From NCBI GenBank assembly GCA_039815825.1, contig JBCBYO010000006.1, positions 46,867 through 110,866 of the forward strand: a stretch of 64,000 nt of DNA, given 5' to 3'. The position numbers were made by a program, and so were the translations under genes. Shown here piece after piece: positions 9,227 to 18,379 of the stretch (the first letter of the stretch is position 1; every line of letters begins with the position of its first letter). The DNA comes from JBCBDX01 sp039815825. Lineage in GTDB: Bacteria > Pseudomonadota > Alphaproteobacteria > Rhizobiales > Rhizobiaceae. Under the pieces are notes generated by a model that had not been told where the DNA came from, made no database searches, and worked only from the letters and a program-made list of their open reading frames with translations.

Positions 9227-11023
9227 ATGCCCGCTTACTCAGCCCCTGTTGAAGACACACTTTTTATTCTCAACGATGTACTCAAATATGAGAAGTACAA
9301 TAATCTGCCTGGTTTTGCTGATGCCAGCCCAGATATTGTTGAAGCTGTTTTGCGCGAGGGCGCACGCGTCGCTGAAGAAGTGTTTTTTCCATTGAACCAA
9401 GTGGGCGACCAGCAGGGTTGCGTACGCCATGATGACGGTTCGGTGACGACCCCTGCTGGCTTCAAGGAAGCCTATGACCAATTCAAGGAAGGCGGCTGGA
9501 TGGGTCTTGCTTTCGACCCCGAGTATGGCGGTCAAGGCCTTCCCTATACGCTGCATACAGCGGTGGGTGAGTATTTCTCATCGGCAAACATGGCGTTGAT
9601 GATGTATCCCGGCCTGACGCAGGGCGCGATGGCTGCGATTTACGTACACGGTTCTGACGAGCAAAAAGCGACATTCCTGCCTAAAATGTGCGAGGGCACA
9701 TGGACAGGCACCATGAATTTGACCGAGCCGCATTGCGGTACGGACCTTGGCCTTCTGCGTACAAAAGCTATGCCGCAAGCCGACGGCAGCTACAAAATCT
9801 CCGGCCAAAAGATTTTCATTTCAGCTGGCGAACACGACATGAGTGAAAACATCATTCACTTGGTGCTGGCCCGCATCGAAGGCGCGCCGGAAGGTGTCAA
9901 AGGCATCTCGCTCTTCATCGTCCCCAAATTCAACGTCAATGAAGACGGTTCGGTGGGTGATCGCAACGGCGCCACATGTGGTTCGATCGAGCACAAGATG
10001 GGCATCCACGGGAACTCGACTTGTGTGATGAACTATGACGACGCGACCGGCTATCTTGTCGGCGAAGAGCATAAAGGCCTGAAAGCCATGTTCATTATGA
10101 TGAACGAGGCGCGTTTGGGCGTTGGCCTGCAGGGCCTTTCCGTTGCTGAAATTGCTTACCAAAACGCAGTGACCTACGCCAAAGAACGCATCCAAGGGCG
10201 GTCGCTGACTGGCACCAAACATGAGGATAAAAAGGCCGACCCCATCATTGTGCACCCAGACGTGCGCCGCAATCTGATGACGATCCGCGCCTTCAATGAA
10301 GCGGGCCGGGCGTTCATCTTGTGGGCAGCGCTGAAGTCAGATGTCGCTCACCGCTCGGAAGATGCGACCGACGCGGAACTTAATGAAGAGATGATGGGTT
10401 TGCTGACGCCAGTCATCAAAGGCGTGCTGACCGACAAGGGCTTTGACCATGCGGTGATGGCGCAGCAAATGTATGGCGGCCACGGTTATGTCGAAGAGTG
10501 GGGCATGAGCCAATATGTACGCGATGCGCGTATCGCTATGATCTACGAAGGTGCCAACGGCATTCAGGCTCTTGATCTGGTTGGCCGCAAACTCGGCGCC
10601 AATGGCGGTCGCGGCATCCAGGCCTTCTTTAAGGAGGTTGGCGATTTCTGCGAAGAAAACCGCGACAATGAGCAAATGTCCTTCTTCACCAAGTATCTGA
10701 AGAAGGGTCTGAACGACCTTCAACAGGCAACCATGTGGTTTGTCCAAAACGCCATGGCAAAGCCCGACAATGCCGGTGCTGGATCGCATGACTACATGCA
10801 CCTCTTCGGTCTTGTGGCCCTCGGTTATATGTGGGGTCTTCAAGTCAAGGCAGCACAAGAGAAGCTTGCAGCCGGTGCCAATGGTGATGCGCGTTATCTA
10901 GAGAACAAGTTGGCGACAGCTACCTTCTTCTTTGAGCGTATCATGCCGGAAAGCTCCGCTCATGTTGCGCGGATCTCCGCTGGCGCTGACAGCATGATGG
11001 CGATCCCGGAAGAGGCATTTTAA
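9227..11023 (+). CDS. Acyl-CoA dehydrogenase, long AcdA/DmdC type with C-terminal extension
   Basis: A 598-residue FAD flavoprotein, about 200 residues longer than short-chain acyl-CoA dehydrogenases. Visible features are the FAD/substrate segment MNLTEPHCGTDLG near residue 160, SGQKIFISAGEHDM near 200 and the catalytic region ARIAMIYEGANGIQALDL near 435, where the Glu is the expected base. A C-terminal helical extension follows. The family covers medium/long-chain acyl-CoA dehydrogenases and 3-methylmercaptopropionyl-CoA dehydrogenase (DmdC); sequence alone does not separate these. The ATG at 9227 is preceded by GGAGG at the right spacing, better than an upstream in-frame start at 9167 that lies inside the operator. 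It is the first gene of a block with thiolase and FadJ-like enzymes. Confidence 0.9.
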   Translation: MPAYSAPVEDTLFILNDVLKYEKYNNLPGFADASPDIVEAVLREGARVAEEVFFPLNQVGDQQGCVRHDDGSVTTPAGFKEAYDQFKEGGWMGLAFDPEYGGQGLPYTLHTAVGEYFSSANMALMMYPGLTQGAMAAIYVHGSDEQKATFLPKMCEGTWTGTMNLTEPHCGTDLGLLRTKAMPQADGSYKISGQKIFISAGEHDMSENIIHLVLARIEGAPEGVKGISLFIVPKFNVNEDGSVGDRNGATCGSIEHKMGIHGNSTCVMNYDDATGYLVGEEHKGLKAMFIMMNEARLGVGLQGLSVAEIAYQNAVTYAKERIQGRSLTGTKHEDKKADPIIVHPDVRRNLMTIRAFNEAGRAFILWAALKSDVAHRSEDATDAELNEEMMGLLTPVIKGVLTDKGFDHAVMAQQMYGGHGYVEEWGMSQYVRDARIAMIYEGANGIQALDLVGRKLGANGGRGIQAFFKEVGDFCEENRDNEQMSFFTKYLKKGLNDLQQATMWFVQNAMAKPDNAGAGSHDYMHLFGLVALGYMWGLQVKAAQEKLAAGANGDARYLENKLATATFFFERIMPESSAHVARISAGADSMMAIPEEAF

Positions 11024-11049
11024 GGCCCAAGACAAACAGGACGCTTCGC

Positions 11050-11289
11050 ATGGCTGCCAAACGTTATCCATTGGACAAGCGGTTTTCCGCAGCCCTTTCG
11101 ACAACGGCCTACGCGAAGCTTCGTGCGCTCAATGAGCGCTACCAGCTGTCGAACAATTACTTGCTCACCGTGCTTCTGGAAAACCTCGATGACATCGCCG
11201 ATGATGCAAAATTGGACGCGACATTTCAGCGTTTCATTGCCGACTATGGCGCACCAAGCGGCGGCATGGCCAACAAGGAGGGTGATTGA
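11050..11289 (+). CDS. Small conserved-looking protein of unknown function
   Basis: A 79-residue protein, basic at the N-terminus (AAKRYPLDKRFSAAL) and acidic in the middle (LENLDDIADDAKLD). Predicted helices alternate with a short loop, loosely recalling ribbon-helix-helix proteins, but I cannot assign a family. It lies 26 bases after the acyl-CoA dehydrogenase stop and just before the GST gene, so it is probably in the operon. A role in fatty-acid metabolism is suggested by position only. Confidence 0.65.
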   Translation: MAAKRYPLDKRFSAALSTTAYAKLRALNERYQLSNNYLLTVLLENLDDIADDAKLDATFQRFIADYGAPSGGMANKEGD

Positions 11290-11291
11290 TC

Positions 11292-11945
11292 ATGACTGAC
11301 TTTACCCTCTATGGCTTTTGGGAGTCCGGCAACGCCTACAAAGTTGCGCTGATGCTGGAATTGAACGGTGCGGACTGGCAGTGCGAGCGCATTGCGTTTT
11401 TTACCGGCGGCACCAAAACAGATGATTATCGCAAGATGAACGTCATGGCCGAAGCGCCCGTGTTAATCCATCACCGCGCAGATGGTGACTTCACGCTTTC
11501 ACAATCAGGTGCCTGCCTCACCTATCTGAGCAAGTTCTTCGGCACCTTTGGGCCGCAAACTGAAGCGGAAGAGTATGATGTTTTGCGCTGGCTGCTTTTC
11601 GATAGCCAGAAAGTTTCCGGCTATGCGGGCCCGCTACGGTTCTATCGGCGTTTCGCTAAGCTGGCAGAAGGCGAGCTGACCCAGTCTTTCGAGCAACGCT
11701 TGGGCGCTGCATTGAAAGCGATGAATTTGGCCTTGGACGACAAGCCATTCTTGACCGGTGACCGCTGCACAATCGCGGACCTCGCCTGCCAGGGCTATCT
11801 TCATTGGCCCGAACAGATCGGCATCTCATACGATGGCCGACCCAATATTGAACCTTGGCTGGAACGCATTCGTGCCCTGCCGGGATATAAAAAATCAGAA
11901 GACCTGATGCCCTCTGGGCGCGACCCCCAGGTCATGACGGCATAA
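11292..11945 (+). CDS. Glutathione S-transferase family protein
   Basis: A 217-residue protein with an N-terminal thioredoxin-fold domain (FTLYGFWESGNAYKVALML) and an all-helical C-terminal domain containing the N-capping/hydrophobic staple segment FLTGDRCTIADLACQGYL near residue 155. The EAPVLIHH stretch is the usual cis-Pro region before the substrate site, and LSQSGACLTYL is the glutathione-contact Ser region. The ATG at 11292 has AGGAGG upstream at good spacing; a TTG at 11286 is possible. It sits within the acyl-CoA block, where GSTs may detoxify reactive acyl intermediates; the actual substrate is unknown. Confidence 0.85.
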   Translation: MTDFTLYGFWESGNAYKVALMLELNGADWQCERIAFFTGGTKTDDYRKMNVMAEAPVLIHHRADGDFTLSQSGACLTYLSKFFGTFGPQTEAEEYDVLRWLLFDSQKVSGYAGPLRFYRRFAKLAEGELTQSFEQRLGAALKAMNLALDDKPFLTGDRCTIADLACQGYLHWPEQIGISYDGRPNIEPWLERIRALPGYKKSEDLMPSGRDPQVMTA

Positions 11946-11995
11946 TCAGTGCGCCATTTCGTTCAAAAGCGCGCACACTGAAGGGAGAATAGAAT

Positions 11996-13204
11996 ATGGC
12001 TGACGCATTTATCTACGACGCGGTGCGCACACCGCGCGGCCGCGGCAAAAAGGACGGTTCCCTGCATGAGGTTCCAACGCCCCGGCTGGCCGCCAAGGTG
12101 CTTGAGTCGCTTCGTGATCGCAACGAGCTGGACACATCCAAGGTCGATGACGTGATACTCGGCAACGTAGATCCAGTCTATGAAGCTGGTGGCGACATTG
12201 CACGTGCGGCAGTTTTCGAAGCTGGCTATGCAACCGAGGCTCCCGGCATGCAGATCAACCGTTTCTGCGCGTCCGGGCTTGATGCGGTAAACTTTGGCGC
12301 CGCGAAAATTGCACAAGGTGCCGATGACATTGTTATCGCTGGCGGTGTTGAAAGCATGTCACGTGTTGGTATGGGCGCTTCAGGCGGTGCCTGGTACATG
12401 GACCCTTCCGTCAACATTCCGGCGTTCTTTATGCCGCAAGGTGTCTCAGCTGACCTAATCGCAACCAAGTACGGTTTTACGCGCGACGATTGTGACGCTT
12501 ATGCTGTTGAAAGCCAAAAGCGGTCTGCCGAAAGCTGGGAAAAAGGTCACTTCAAAAACTCAGTTATCGAGGTCAAAGATCAAAACGGTCTGACCATACT
12601 TGACCATGACGAACATATGCGTCCGGGCACCGACATGCAGTCGCTGGGTTCACTGAACCCGTCCTTTGTGATGCCAGGCCAAATGGGCGGTTTTGAAGCC
12701 GTTGGCATTGCTGGCCATCCGGAAGTGGAAGAGATCAACTATGTCCACCACGCGGGCAACTCTTCTGGCATCGTCGATGGCGCAGCGGGCGTGCTCCTCG
12801 GCTCGAAGAAAGCGGCCAAGATGATTGGCAAGGCACCACGCGCCAAGATCAAAGCCTTTGCCAATATCGGCTCTGACCCGACCTTGATGCTTACCGGTCC
12901 GGTCGATGTGACCGAAAAACTCTTGAAGAAAGCCAAGATGGAGATCAGCGACATTGATCTCTTTGAGCTGAACGAAGCGTTCGCCGCTGTCGTTCTGCGT
13001 CACATGCAGGCGTTCGACATTCCGCACGAAAAAATGAACGTCGCCGGCGGTGCGATCGCTATGGGCCATCCACTCGGCGCAACTGGCGCAATGATTTTGG
13101 GCACTGTGCTCGATGAGCTTGAGCGCCGCGATCTTAACACCGCGCTGGTCACCTTGTGCATTGGCGCAGGCATGGGCACCGCAACCATTATCGAGCGCGT
13201 TTGA
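11996..13204 (+). CDS. fadA: Acetyl-CoA C-acyltransferase (thiolase)
   Basis: A 402-residue thiolase that cleaves 3-ketoacyl-CoA to acetyl-CoA and a shortened acyl-CoA. The nucleophile is Cys91 in NRFCASGLDAV, the catalytic His is His358 in MGHPLGATGA, and the second Cys is Cys388 in LCIGAGMGTA. The length is normal and the whole fold is present. GAAGGGAG lies before the ATG. The FadJ-like gene follows 16 bases after the stop, the usual FadA/FadJ partnership. The gene symbol indicates role, as other thiolase subtypes are similar. Confidence 0.93.
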   Translation: MADAFIYDAVRTPRGRGKKDGSLHEVPTPRLAAKVLESLRDRNELDTSKVDDVILGNVDPVYEAGGDIARAAVFEAGYATEAPGMQINRFCASGLDAVNFGAAKIAQGADDIVIAGGVESMSRVGMGASGGAWYMDPSVNIPAFFMPQGVSADLIATKYGFTRDDCDAYAVESQKRSAESWEKGHFKNSVIEVKDQNGLTILDHDEHMRPGTDMQSLGSLNPSFVMPGQMGGFEAVGIAGHPEVEEINYVHHAGNSSGIVDGAAGVLLGSKKAAKMIGKAPRAKIKAFANIGSDPTLMLTGPVDVTEKLLKKAKMEISDIDLFELNEAFAAVVLRHMQAFDIPHEKMNVAGGAIAMGHPLGATGAMILGTVLDELERRDLNTALVTLCIGAGMGTATIIERV

Positions 13205-13220
13205 GGATCGGGAGGCAAGC

Positions 13221-15443
13221 ATGACATACAACAATTACACCATCGAAACAGACGCAGACGGTATCGCGCTTATCACGTGGGACATGGCTGGGCGTTCCAT
13301 GAATGTTTTCACGGTCGAGGCGCTGACCGAACTGGACGCCATTTGCGATCAACTGACGGCTGACGAGGCGGTTAAGGGCGTTGTCTTTACGTCCGGCAAA
13401 AAGGATTCATTCTCCGGCGGTGCCGACATCACCATGATCAAGGCGATGTTTGATGCCTATGAAGCCGAGAAAGTCAGCAATCCTGACGGCGCAACCCAGC
13501 TGCTTTTCGACAATGCCGGCAAGATGAGCCAAGTCTACCGGAAGATTGAAACATCCGGCAAACCTTGGGTTTCTGCCATCAACGGCGTCTGCATGGGCGG
13601 TGCGACCGAATTGTCGCTTGCCTGTCACGGCCGTGTTGCTGCCGAAAGCGATGCAGTGAAAATAGCGCTGCCAGAAGTGAAAATCGGCATCTTCCCCGGC
13701 GCCGGTGGAACACAGCGTGTGCCACGCCTTTGCAACCAACAAGACGCGCTACAGATGATGACCACCGGGCAAAACCTGAAGCCATCGCGCGCAAAAGCCA
13801 TGGGCCTCATACACGATGTGGTGCCGGCCAAGAACCTGATCAAAGCTGCAAAGAAGATGATCTTGGACGGCCTTTCACCGGTGCAGCCATGGGACGAAAA
13901 AGGCTTCAAACTACCGGGCGGCAAAGTCTATTCACCGCAAGGCGCCAATGTTTGGCCAGCGGCATCGGCGATCCTGCGCCGTGAAACACACATGAACTAC
14001 CCAGGCGCAGCGGCGATCCTGAAATGCGTGTATGAAGGCCTTCTGGTACCGTTTGATACGGCACTGAAAATTGAACAGCGTTACTTTACGCAGGTTCTTC
14101 AGACCAAAGAAGCGGGCGCGATGATCCGCTCGCTGTTCGTCTCCATGCAGGAGTTGAACAAGGGTGCACGCCGTCCGGCGGACGCGAAACCAACCAAATT
14201 CAAGAAGATCGGCGTCTTGGGCGCAGGCTTTATGGGTGCGGGCATCGCATACGTTACTGCCAAAGCCGGTATTCCCGTCGTCCTGCTCGACCGTGATCAG
14301 GAAGCAGCAGAGCGTGGAAAGGCACACTCAGCAGATCTTCTCAAAAAGGCCATGCAAAAGGGTCGCACGACGCAGGAAGCAGCTGACAAGCTTTTATCGC
14401 TGATCACCCCGACAACCGACTATGCGGAATTTGATGGTTGCGATCTGGTCATCGAAGCTGTGTTTGAAGACTCTGGCGTGAAGAAAGCGGCGACTGAGCA
14501 AGCCGAAGCAACCATGAAGCGCACAGCGGTATTTGCCTCCAACACGTCCACCATTCCGATCAGCGACTTGGCGAAAAACTCAGTGCGTCCGAAGAACTTC
14601 ATCGGCATCCACTTCTTCTCACCTGTCGACAAGATGATGTTGGTGGAAGTGATCCTTGGCAAGAAAACATCAGACAAGGCACTTGCTGTTGCGCTCGACT
14701 ATGTGCGCGCAATCAAGAAAACGCCGATTGTCGTCAAAGACACACGTGGTTTCTACGTCAACCGTTGCGTGCTTCAATACATGTCAGAAGCGTACAACAT
14801 GCTGACCGAAGGCGTGCCGCCGGTCATGATCGAAAACGCCGCCAAAATGGCTGGCATGCCGGTCGGACCGCTCGCGCTCAATGATGAGACCGCCATCGAT
14901 TTGTCGCAAAAAATCCTCGCACAAACCGTGCGTGATCTTGGCGAAGGCATCGTCAAGCAAGAGCATATCGATCTGGTCAACGCGATGGTCGATAAGCATG
15001 ACCGCAAGGGCCGCAAGAACGGCAAAGGCTTTTACGACTATCCGGCTAAACCGGCCAAGAAGCATATCTGGCCCGGTCTGAAAGACATGTATCCGCAACA
15101 AGATGCCGACTCGATCGACTTTGATGAGCTCAAACAGCGCTTCCTCGTCGTCATCGCGCTTGAAGCTGCGCGGGTCATGGGCGAAGGCCATGTCACCGAT
15201 CCCCGCGAAGCAGATGTTGGCTCAATCCTCGCCTTCGGTTTTGCGCCGTACACGGGTGGCACGCTCTCCTACATCGACAATATGGGCGTTGCGGAGTTCG
15301 TTGCGGTCGCAAAGAAACTGCAGCGTAAGTATGGATCACAATTCAAGGTGCCCCGCATCCTGACAGAGATGGCCAAGACAGGCGACACTTTCTACGCGCG
15401 CTTTAATCCTTATGCAGAGCTAGAGAAGAAAGAAGCGGCTTAG
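13221..15443 (+). CDS. fadJ: Bifunctional enoyl-CoA hydratase / 3-hydroxyacyl-CoA dehydrogenase (FadJ-like)
   Basis: A 740-residue fusion that hydrates enoyl-CoA and oxidizes 3-hydroxyacyl-CoA in beta-oxidation. The hydratase domain covers about residues 1-200, with the oxyanion segment INGVCMGGATELSLAC near 114 and the acid/base region EVKIGIFPGAGGTQRVPRL near 152. The NAD-binding domain begins at KIGVLGAGFMGAGIAYVTA near 328, and two 3HCDH C-terminal domains follow (TRGFYVNRC near 510). The ATG at 13221 has GGGAGG just upstream; an in-frame start at 13113 would overlap the thiolase and is rejected. A strong terminator closes the operon. Confidence 0.94.
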   Translation: MTYNNYTIETDADGIALITWDMAGRSMNVFTVEALTELDAICDQLTADEAVKGVVFTSGKKDSFSGGADITMIKAMFDAYEAEKVSNPDGATQLLFDNAGKMSQVYRKIETSGKPWVSAINGVCMGGATELSLACHGRVAAESDAVKIALPEVKIGIFPGAGGTQRVPRLCNQQDALQMMTTGQNLKPSRAKAMGLIHDVVPAKNLIKAAKKMILDGLSPVQPWDEKGFKLPGGKVYSPQGANVWPAASAILRRETHMNYPGAAAILKCVYEGLLVPFDTALKIEQRYFTQVLQTKEAGAMIRSLFVSMQELNKGARRPADAKPTKFKKIGVLGAGFMGAGIAYVTAKAGIPVVLLDRDQEAAERGKAHSADLLKKAMQKGRTTQEAADKLLSLITPTTDYAEFDGCDLVIEAVFEDSGVKKAATEQAEATMKRTAVFASNTSTIPISDLAKNSVRPKNFIGIHFFSPVDKMMLVEVILGKKTSDKALAVALDYVRAIKKTPIVVKDTRGFYVNRCVLQYMSEAYNMLTEGVPPVMIENAAKMAGMPVGPLALNDETAIDLSQKILAQTVRDLGEGIVKQEHIDLVNAMVDKHDRKGRKNGKGFYDYPAKPAKKHIWPGLKDMYPQQDADSIDFDELKQRFLVVIALEAARVMGEGHVTDPREADVGSILAFGFAPYTGGTLSYIDNMGVAEFVAVAKKLQRKYGSQFKVPRILTEMAKTGDTFYARFNPYAELEKKEAA

Positions 15444-15476
15444 TTCTAGAACGATAACTTTCATCAGACGTACATT

Positions 15477-15514
15477 GCCCTGCCGACCATCTAGCTGTCG
15501 GCGGGGCTTTTTTT
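15477..15514 (+). terminator. Rho-independent terminator of the fatty-acid oxidation operon
   Basis: Arms 15477-15487 and 15497-15507 (GCCCTGCCGAC / GTCGGCGGGGC) form an 11-base stem with one wobble and a nine-base loop, followed by seven T. It lies 34 bases after the fadJ stop. Confidence 0.92.
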
Positions 15515-15574
15515 GATCGACGCCAAACATAACAATTTATTGCGGTTCAGCTTTGGCGCGTTAGAGCGCCGTCG

Positions 15575-16366
15575 TTAGCTGGCGGCTGACCTTGCGATCG
15601 CTTCCAAATCATCGCGGCCTCTATCTGCAACCAAGACAAAATTTGCCCCTTCGCCACCCCAGCTCACCATATCAAAACCACCAATCTGCCTTGACCGGGG
15701 CGCATCGTCCGGGTTGGTCGAGGCGATGAGGCACAGCGCCACCACCTTACCATCTCCGTCGGTAAACATGAGCTGCGCGACCGGTTTTGCGGCTGCAACA
15801 AGCAAGCGCCCACCACGGAATTCAAGACCATGGTCGGTTAAATCAGGGATCGATACCTGTGCCCCGACTGTGTTGGTGAGCCAGGTCTCTATGTGTTCAG
15901 CTTCGCTAGCGGGAACTTCCACCAAATGGCGGCCTTGTGCGGCATATACCCGGTGATAATCCGCAATATCCTCCAACCAGCCAGGCGCTGATGCCACTTG
16001 TGTTGCCGGCGTACCCACCGCCGTCAGATAGCCGCCAGCTGCTCCAACGGCCAGCGCGAGCGAGGCTGCCACTGCTGTCCACCATGGAGCAGATGCGCGT
16101 TGTGACTTTGAAACGTTGCTGTTTGACGCGCCACGCTCAACATTTTCTGACGGCGCGTTGCGAACAGCGGCAGCAAGAGCGAGCGGCACAGGCTCGGTCA
16201 ACATGGCCTGAAAGTCTTGTTGTGCAGCTTTGTCGGCAGCCATCAGTTGCTCAAGCTCGGCCTGCAGCTCAACATCAATTTCAAGCGCTTGCTCGATCTG
16301 CCGGGTTTCATCAGGCGTCAGTTCGCCATCCAGGAAACCGCTGAGCATTTCGCGGTCAATGCTCAT
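15575..16366 (-). CDS. Membrane-anchored anti-sigma factor
   Basis: A 263-residue protein. The N-terminal 60 residues (FLDGELTPDETRQIEQAL) are typical of anti-sigma domains that clamp an ECF sigma factor. One membrane span lies near residues 95-115 (AAVASLALAVGAAGGYLTAVG), and a C-terminal periplasmic domain contains FRGGRLLVAAAKPVAQLMF and ALCLIAS. No HxxxCxxC zinc motif is present in the N-terminus, so it is not a ZAS-type redox anti-sigma. Its ATG overlaps the sigma-factor stop (ATGA), the classic arrangement. The signal it senses is unknown. Confidence 0.85.
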   Translation of the reverse strand: MSIDREMLSGFLDGELTPDETRQIEQALEIDVELQAELEQLMAADKAAQQDFQAMLTEPVPLALAAAVRNAPSENVERGASNSNVSKSQRASAPWWTAVAASLALAVGAAGGYLTAVGTPATQVASAPGWLEDIADYHRVYAAQGRHLVEVPASEAEHIETWLTNTVGAQVSIPDLTDHGLEFRGGRLLVAAAKPVAQLMFTDGDGKVVALCLIASTNPDDAPRSRQIGGFDMVSWGGEGANFVLVADRGRDDLEAIARSAAS

Positions 16367-16908
16367 GGTGCCTCTCCGGATTGCTGGTTTAATTGTGCTG
16401 CCAAAGTTTTTCGCGCTCGGTGGATCCGGCTCATCACTGTCCCAATGGGTATGTCAAATGTCTCTGCCGCTTCCGCGTAGCTATAGCCTTCAACAGAAAC
16501 CGCCAACAATAGAACCGCTAACTCAGCGGGCAACTCTTCAACTTGCCGACGCAGTTGCGCGCCCCGCAGCGTATCTTCTGCAGTTTCTTTTTGAACCAGC
16601 TCGTTTGCTTCTTCCGCCAGAACTTGTCCCTCACCGAACCGAACTTTGCGCTTCCTAATCTCGCTCACCCAATGATTGCGCATAATGCGAAATACCCAAC
16701 GGTCCAGCGGCTGCGTAGGGTCCCAACTTTCACTGTTATTCAGTGCCTTGAGACAAACATCCTGCACCAAATCATCGGCATCGTGCGTCGAACCGGTGAG
16801 CGTTCGGGCGAAACGGCGCAATCTCGGTAAAAGCGCTATTAGCTCTTTTCGAAGCCCTTCAGACAAATTGATACTACGCCCTCTTCGCGCGGGGTCGATC
16901 GCCGCCAT
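16363..16908 (-). CDS. ECF-type RNA polymerase sigma factor
   Basis: About 181 residues with sigma region 2 (RRFARTLTGSTHDADDLVQD, then WVFRIMRNHWVSEIRKRK) and region 4 (LPAELAVLLLAVSVEGYSYA, then IPIGTVMSRIHRARKTL). The short linker between them carries no region 3, as in ECF sigmas. It directs transcription of a small stress or envelope regulon, held inactive by the overlapping anti-sigma. The start is uncertain: the ATG at 16908 begins a family-like N-terminus but has a poor Shine-Dalgarno; the open frame continues to 17049, but that extension does not look like coding sequence. Confidence 0.85.
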   Translation of the reverse strand: MAAIDPARRGRSINLSEGLRKELIALLPRLRRFARTLTGSTHDADDLVQDVCLKALNNSESWDPTQPLDRWVFRIMRNHWVSEIRKRKVRFGEGQVLAEEANELVQKETAEDTLRGAQLRRQVEELPAELAVLLLAVSVEGYSYAEAAETFDIPIGTVMSRIHRARKTLAAQLNQQSGEAP

Positions 16909-17337
16909 TTGTATGGATACGCGAACGGCGCTTGGATCGCAATCAACTCTAGCTAGGCGCTGGACTGGTTCAGCTTGTATCACTAATTTCGGTTCCGACT
17001 TGTGTGCTTTTAGTGGGTACGCGCAGCGCTCTACTTTTATTCCCACCACAAACCAGTCTTCCTATCGAAGAACGAAAACACGGGCGCCCATTTGGTGAAC
17101 GCAGCTATCCATTCTCGTGTTCGGGTCAGAGCCGGAGCAGGCGACCTGAATAGAACAGTCACAGCCCATGGAAGTCGTCTTATTTTTGCAAAGATTTTGT
17201 GAAAATTTACGACCATCGATGGTTACGGCCAAGTATCATAGACTAAAACGCTCATCGCTAGCGTAGACTACGGACTTTCCAAGACTTCGATGCAACAAGC
17301 GCTTCGCACCAATCAAAGTCTTGAAAGGACATACTAA
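16909..17337. other. Intergenic region between sigma factor and cold shock gene
   Basis: About 430 bases with no supportable gene. The plus-strand part nearest the cold shock gene (roughly 17180-17337) is AT-richer and probably carries its promoter and a long 5' leader, as is usual for cspA-type genes. The leftward promoter of the sigma/anti-sigma pair must lie in the other half; I could not pick out a convincing -35/-10 pair for either direction. Confidence 0.35.
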
Positions 17338-17547
17338 ATGGCTAGCGGTACTGTTAAGTGGTTCAACACAACAAAGGGTTACGGCTTTATCCAGCCCGAA
17401 GAGGGTGGAAACGATGTGTTTGTCCATATCTCAGCCGTTCAACGTTCGGGCATGGAGACGCTCACTGAAGGCCAAACGATCACTTATGAGCTTGTGACGG
17501 ACAAACGTACCGGCAAAACAGCAGCCGGCAATCTGGTCGCGAACTAA
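17338..17547 (+). CDS. cspA: CspA-family cold shock protein
   Basis: A 69-residue single cold-shock domain. It contains RNP1 (KGYGFIQ) and RNP2 (VFVHIS), the aromatic and basic residues that bind single-stranded RNA and DNA. Such proteins act as RNA chaperones in the cytoplasm. GAAAGGA precedes the ATG. The long upstream spacer suggests a structured leader with post-transcriptional control, as in other csp genes. Which csp paralogue this is cannot be told. Confidence 0.95.
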   Translation: MASGTVKWFNTTKGYGFIQPEEGGNDVFVHISAVQRSGMETLTEGQTITYELVTDKRTGKTAAGNLVAN

Positions 17548-17573
17548 CTTTAATCCTGCCTTAGCGCATTCAT

Positions 17574-17600
17574 GGGCCGATCATCCATCTGATCAGGCCC
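17574..17600 (+). terminator. Hairpin downstream of the cold shock gene, possible terminator
   Basis: GGGCCGATCA (17574-17583) pairs with TGATC-A-GGCCC (17590-17600) with a single bulged A and a six-base loop. There is no T-run after it, so it may be a Rho-associated or mRNA-stabilizing hairpin and not a true intrinsic terminator. Confidence 0.45.
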
Positions 17601-17695
17601 CAGCGCTTGTTTGCCTTTATAAGTCTTGGGTGCGCACAAATTGTTTCTAAAAAGCGACACAAGCGCTTAAGCTCTCCAAAAAATGGTGGGAGCTT

Positions 17696-18319
17696 ATGCA
17701 TTCTAATATCGATTACTATTTCACAAGCGTCTCACCATTTGTGTATCTGGGCCACGACGCGATTGTAGCCGTTGCGTCTAAACATAATGTCCAGCTCAAT
17801 CCGAAACCGGTCAACCTAGGCGGCGTTTGGCAAGAATCCGGCAGCGTTCCTCTGGGTCAAAGATCACCCATACGCCAACGCTATCGCCTCGTAGAGATGG
17901 AGCGCATCGCCGAATGGCGCGGCCTTCCCATCAACCTCACACCGGCACACTTTCCTACCAATCCAACGTTGGCGGACCTGTGCGTGGTTGCGCTTACAAC
18001 GCAGCAACAGGATGCATTGCCCGTCATGGCCGATTTTTTCCGCGCCGTTTGGGTCGAGGAGCGCGATATTGCTGACACCACGGTTCTAGAGGACATTCTG
18101 ACGAAACATGGACATCACGCCGACGCGATCATGGCGATGGCAAACTCCGACGCGTGCTCTGATGTGCGCCAAGCCAATACCGAGGCGGCAATCGCGGCCG
18201 ATGCGACCGGCGTTCCTTCTTACGTGGTTGGTGGGGAAGTCTTTTGGGGGCAGGACCGCATCGAACTTGTGGATCATATGATTACAACCGCACGATCGGC
18301 AATTATCCCGTCTAAGTAG
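17696..18319 (+). CDS. 2-hydroxychromene-2-carboxylate isomerase-like DsbA-fold protein
   Basis: A 207-residue DsbA/GST-kappa fold protein. The N-terminal YYFTSVSPFVYLGHDAI replaces the CxxC of thiol oxidases with Ser-Pro, as in NahD-type isomerases that use glutathione in naphthalene-like ring catabolism. The cis-Pro loop near the end reads TGVPSYVVGGEVFWGQDRIE, also typical. No aromatic-degradation genes are nearby, so the true substrate is unknown; many bacteria carry such housekeeping paralogues. GGGAG lies just before the ATG. Confidence 0.85.
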   Translation: MHSNIDYYFTSVSPFVYLGHDAIVAVASKHNVQLNPKPVNLGGVWQESGSVPLGQRSPIRQRYRLVEMERIAEWRGLPINLTPAHFPTNPTLADLCVVALTTQQQDALPVMADFFRAVWVEERDIADTTVLEDILTKHGHHADAIMAMANSDACSDVRQANTEAAIAADATGVPSYVVGGEVFWGQDRIELVDHMITTARSAIIPSK

Positions 18320-18379
18320 AGTTGACCGTACCTTCACAGCGGAGTAACCGAGAAAGGTATTTATTCCTCTGGTGCCCTC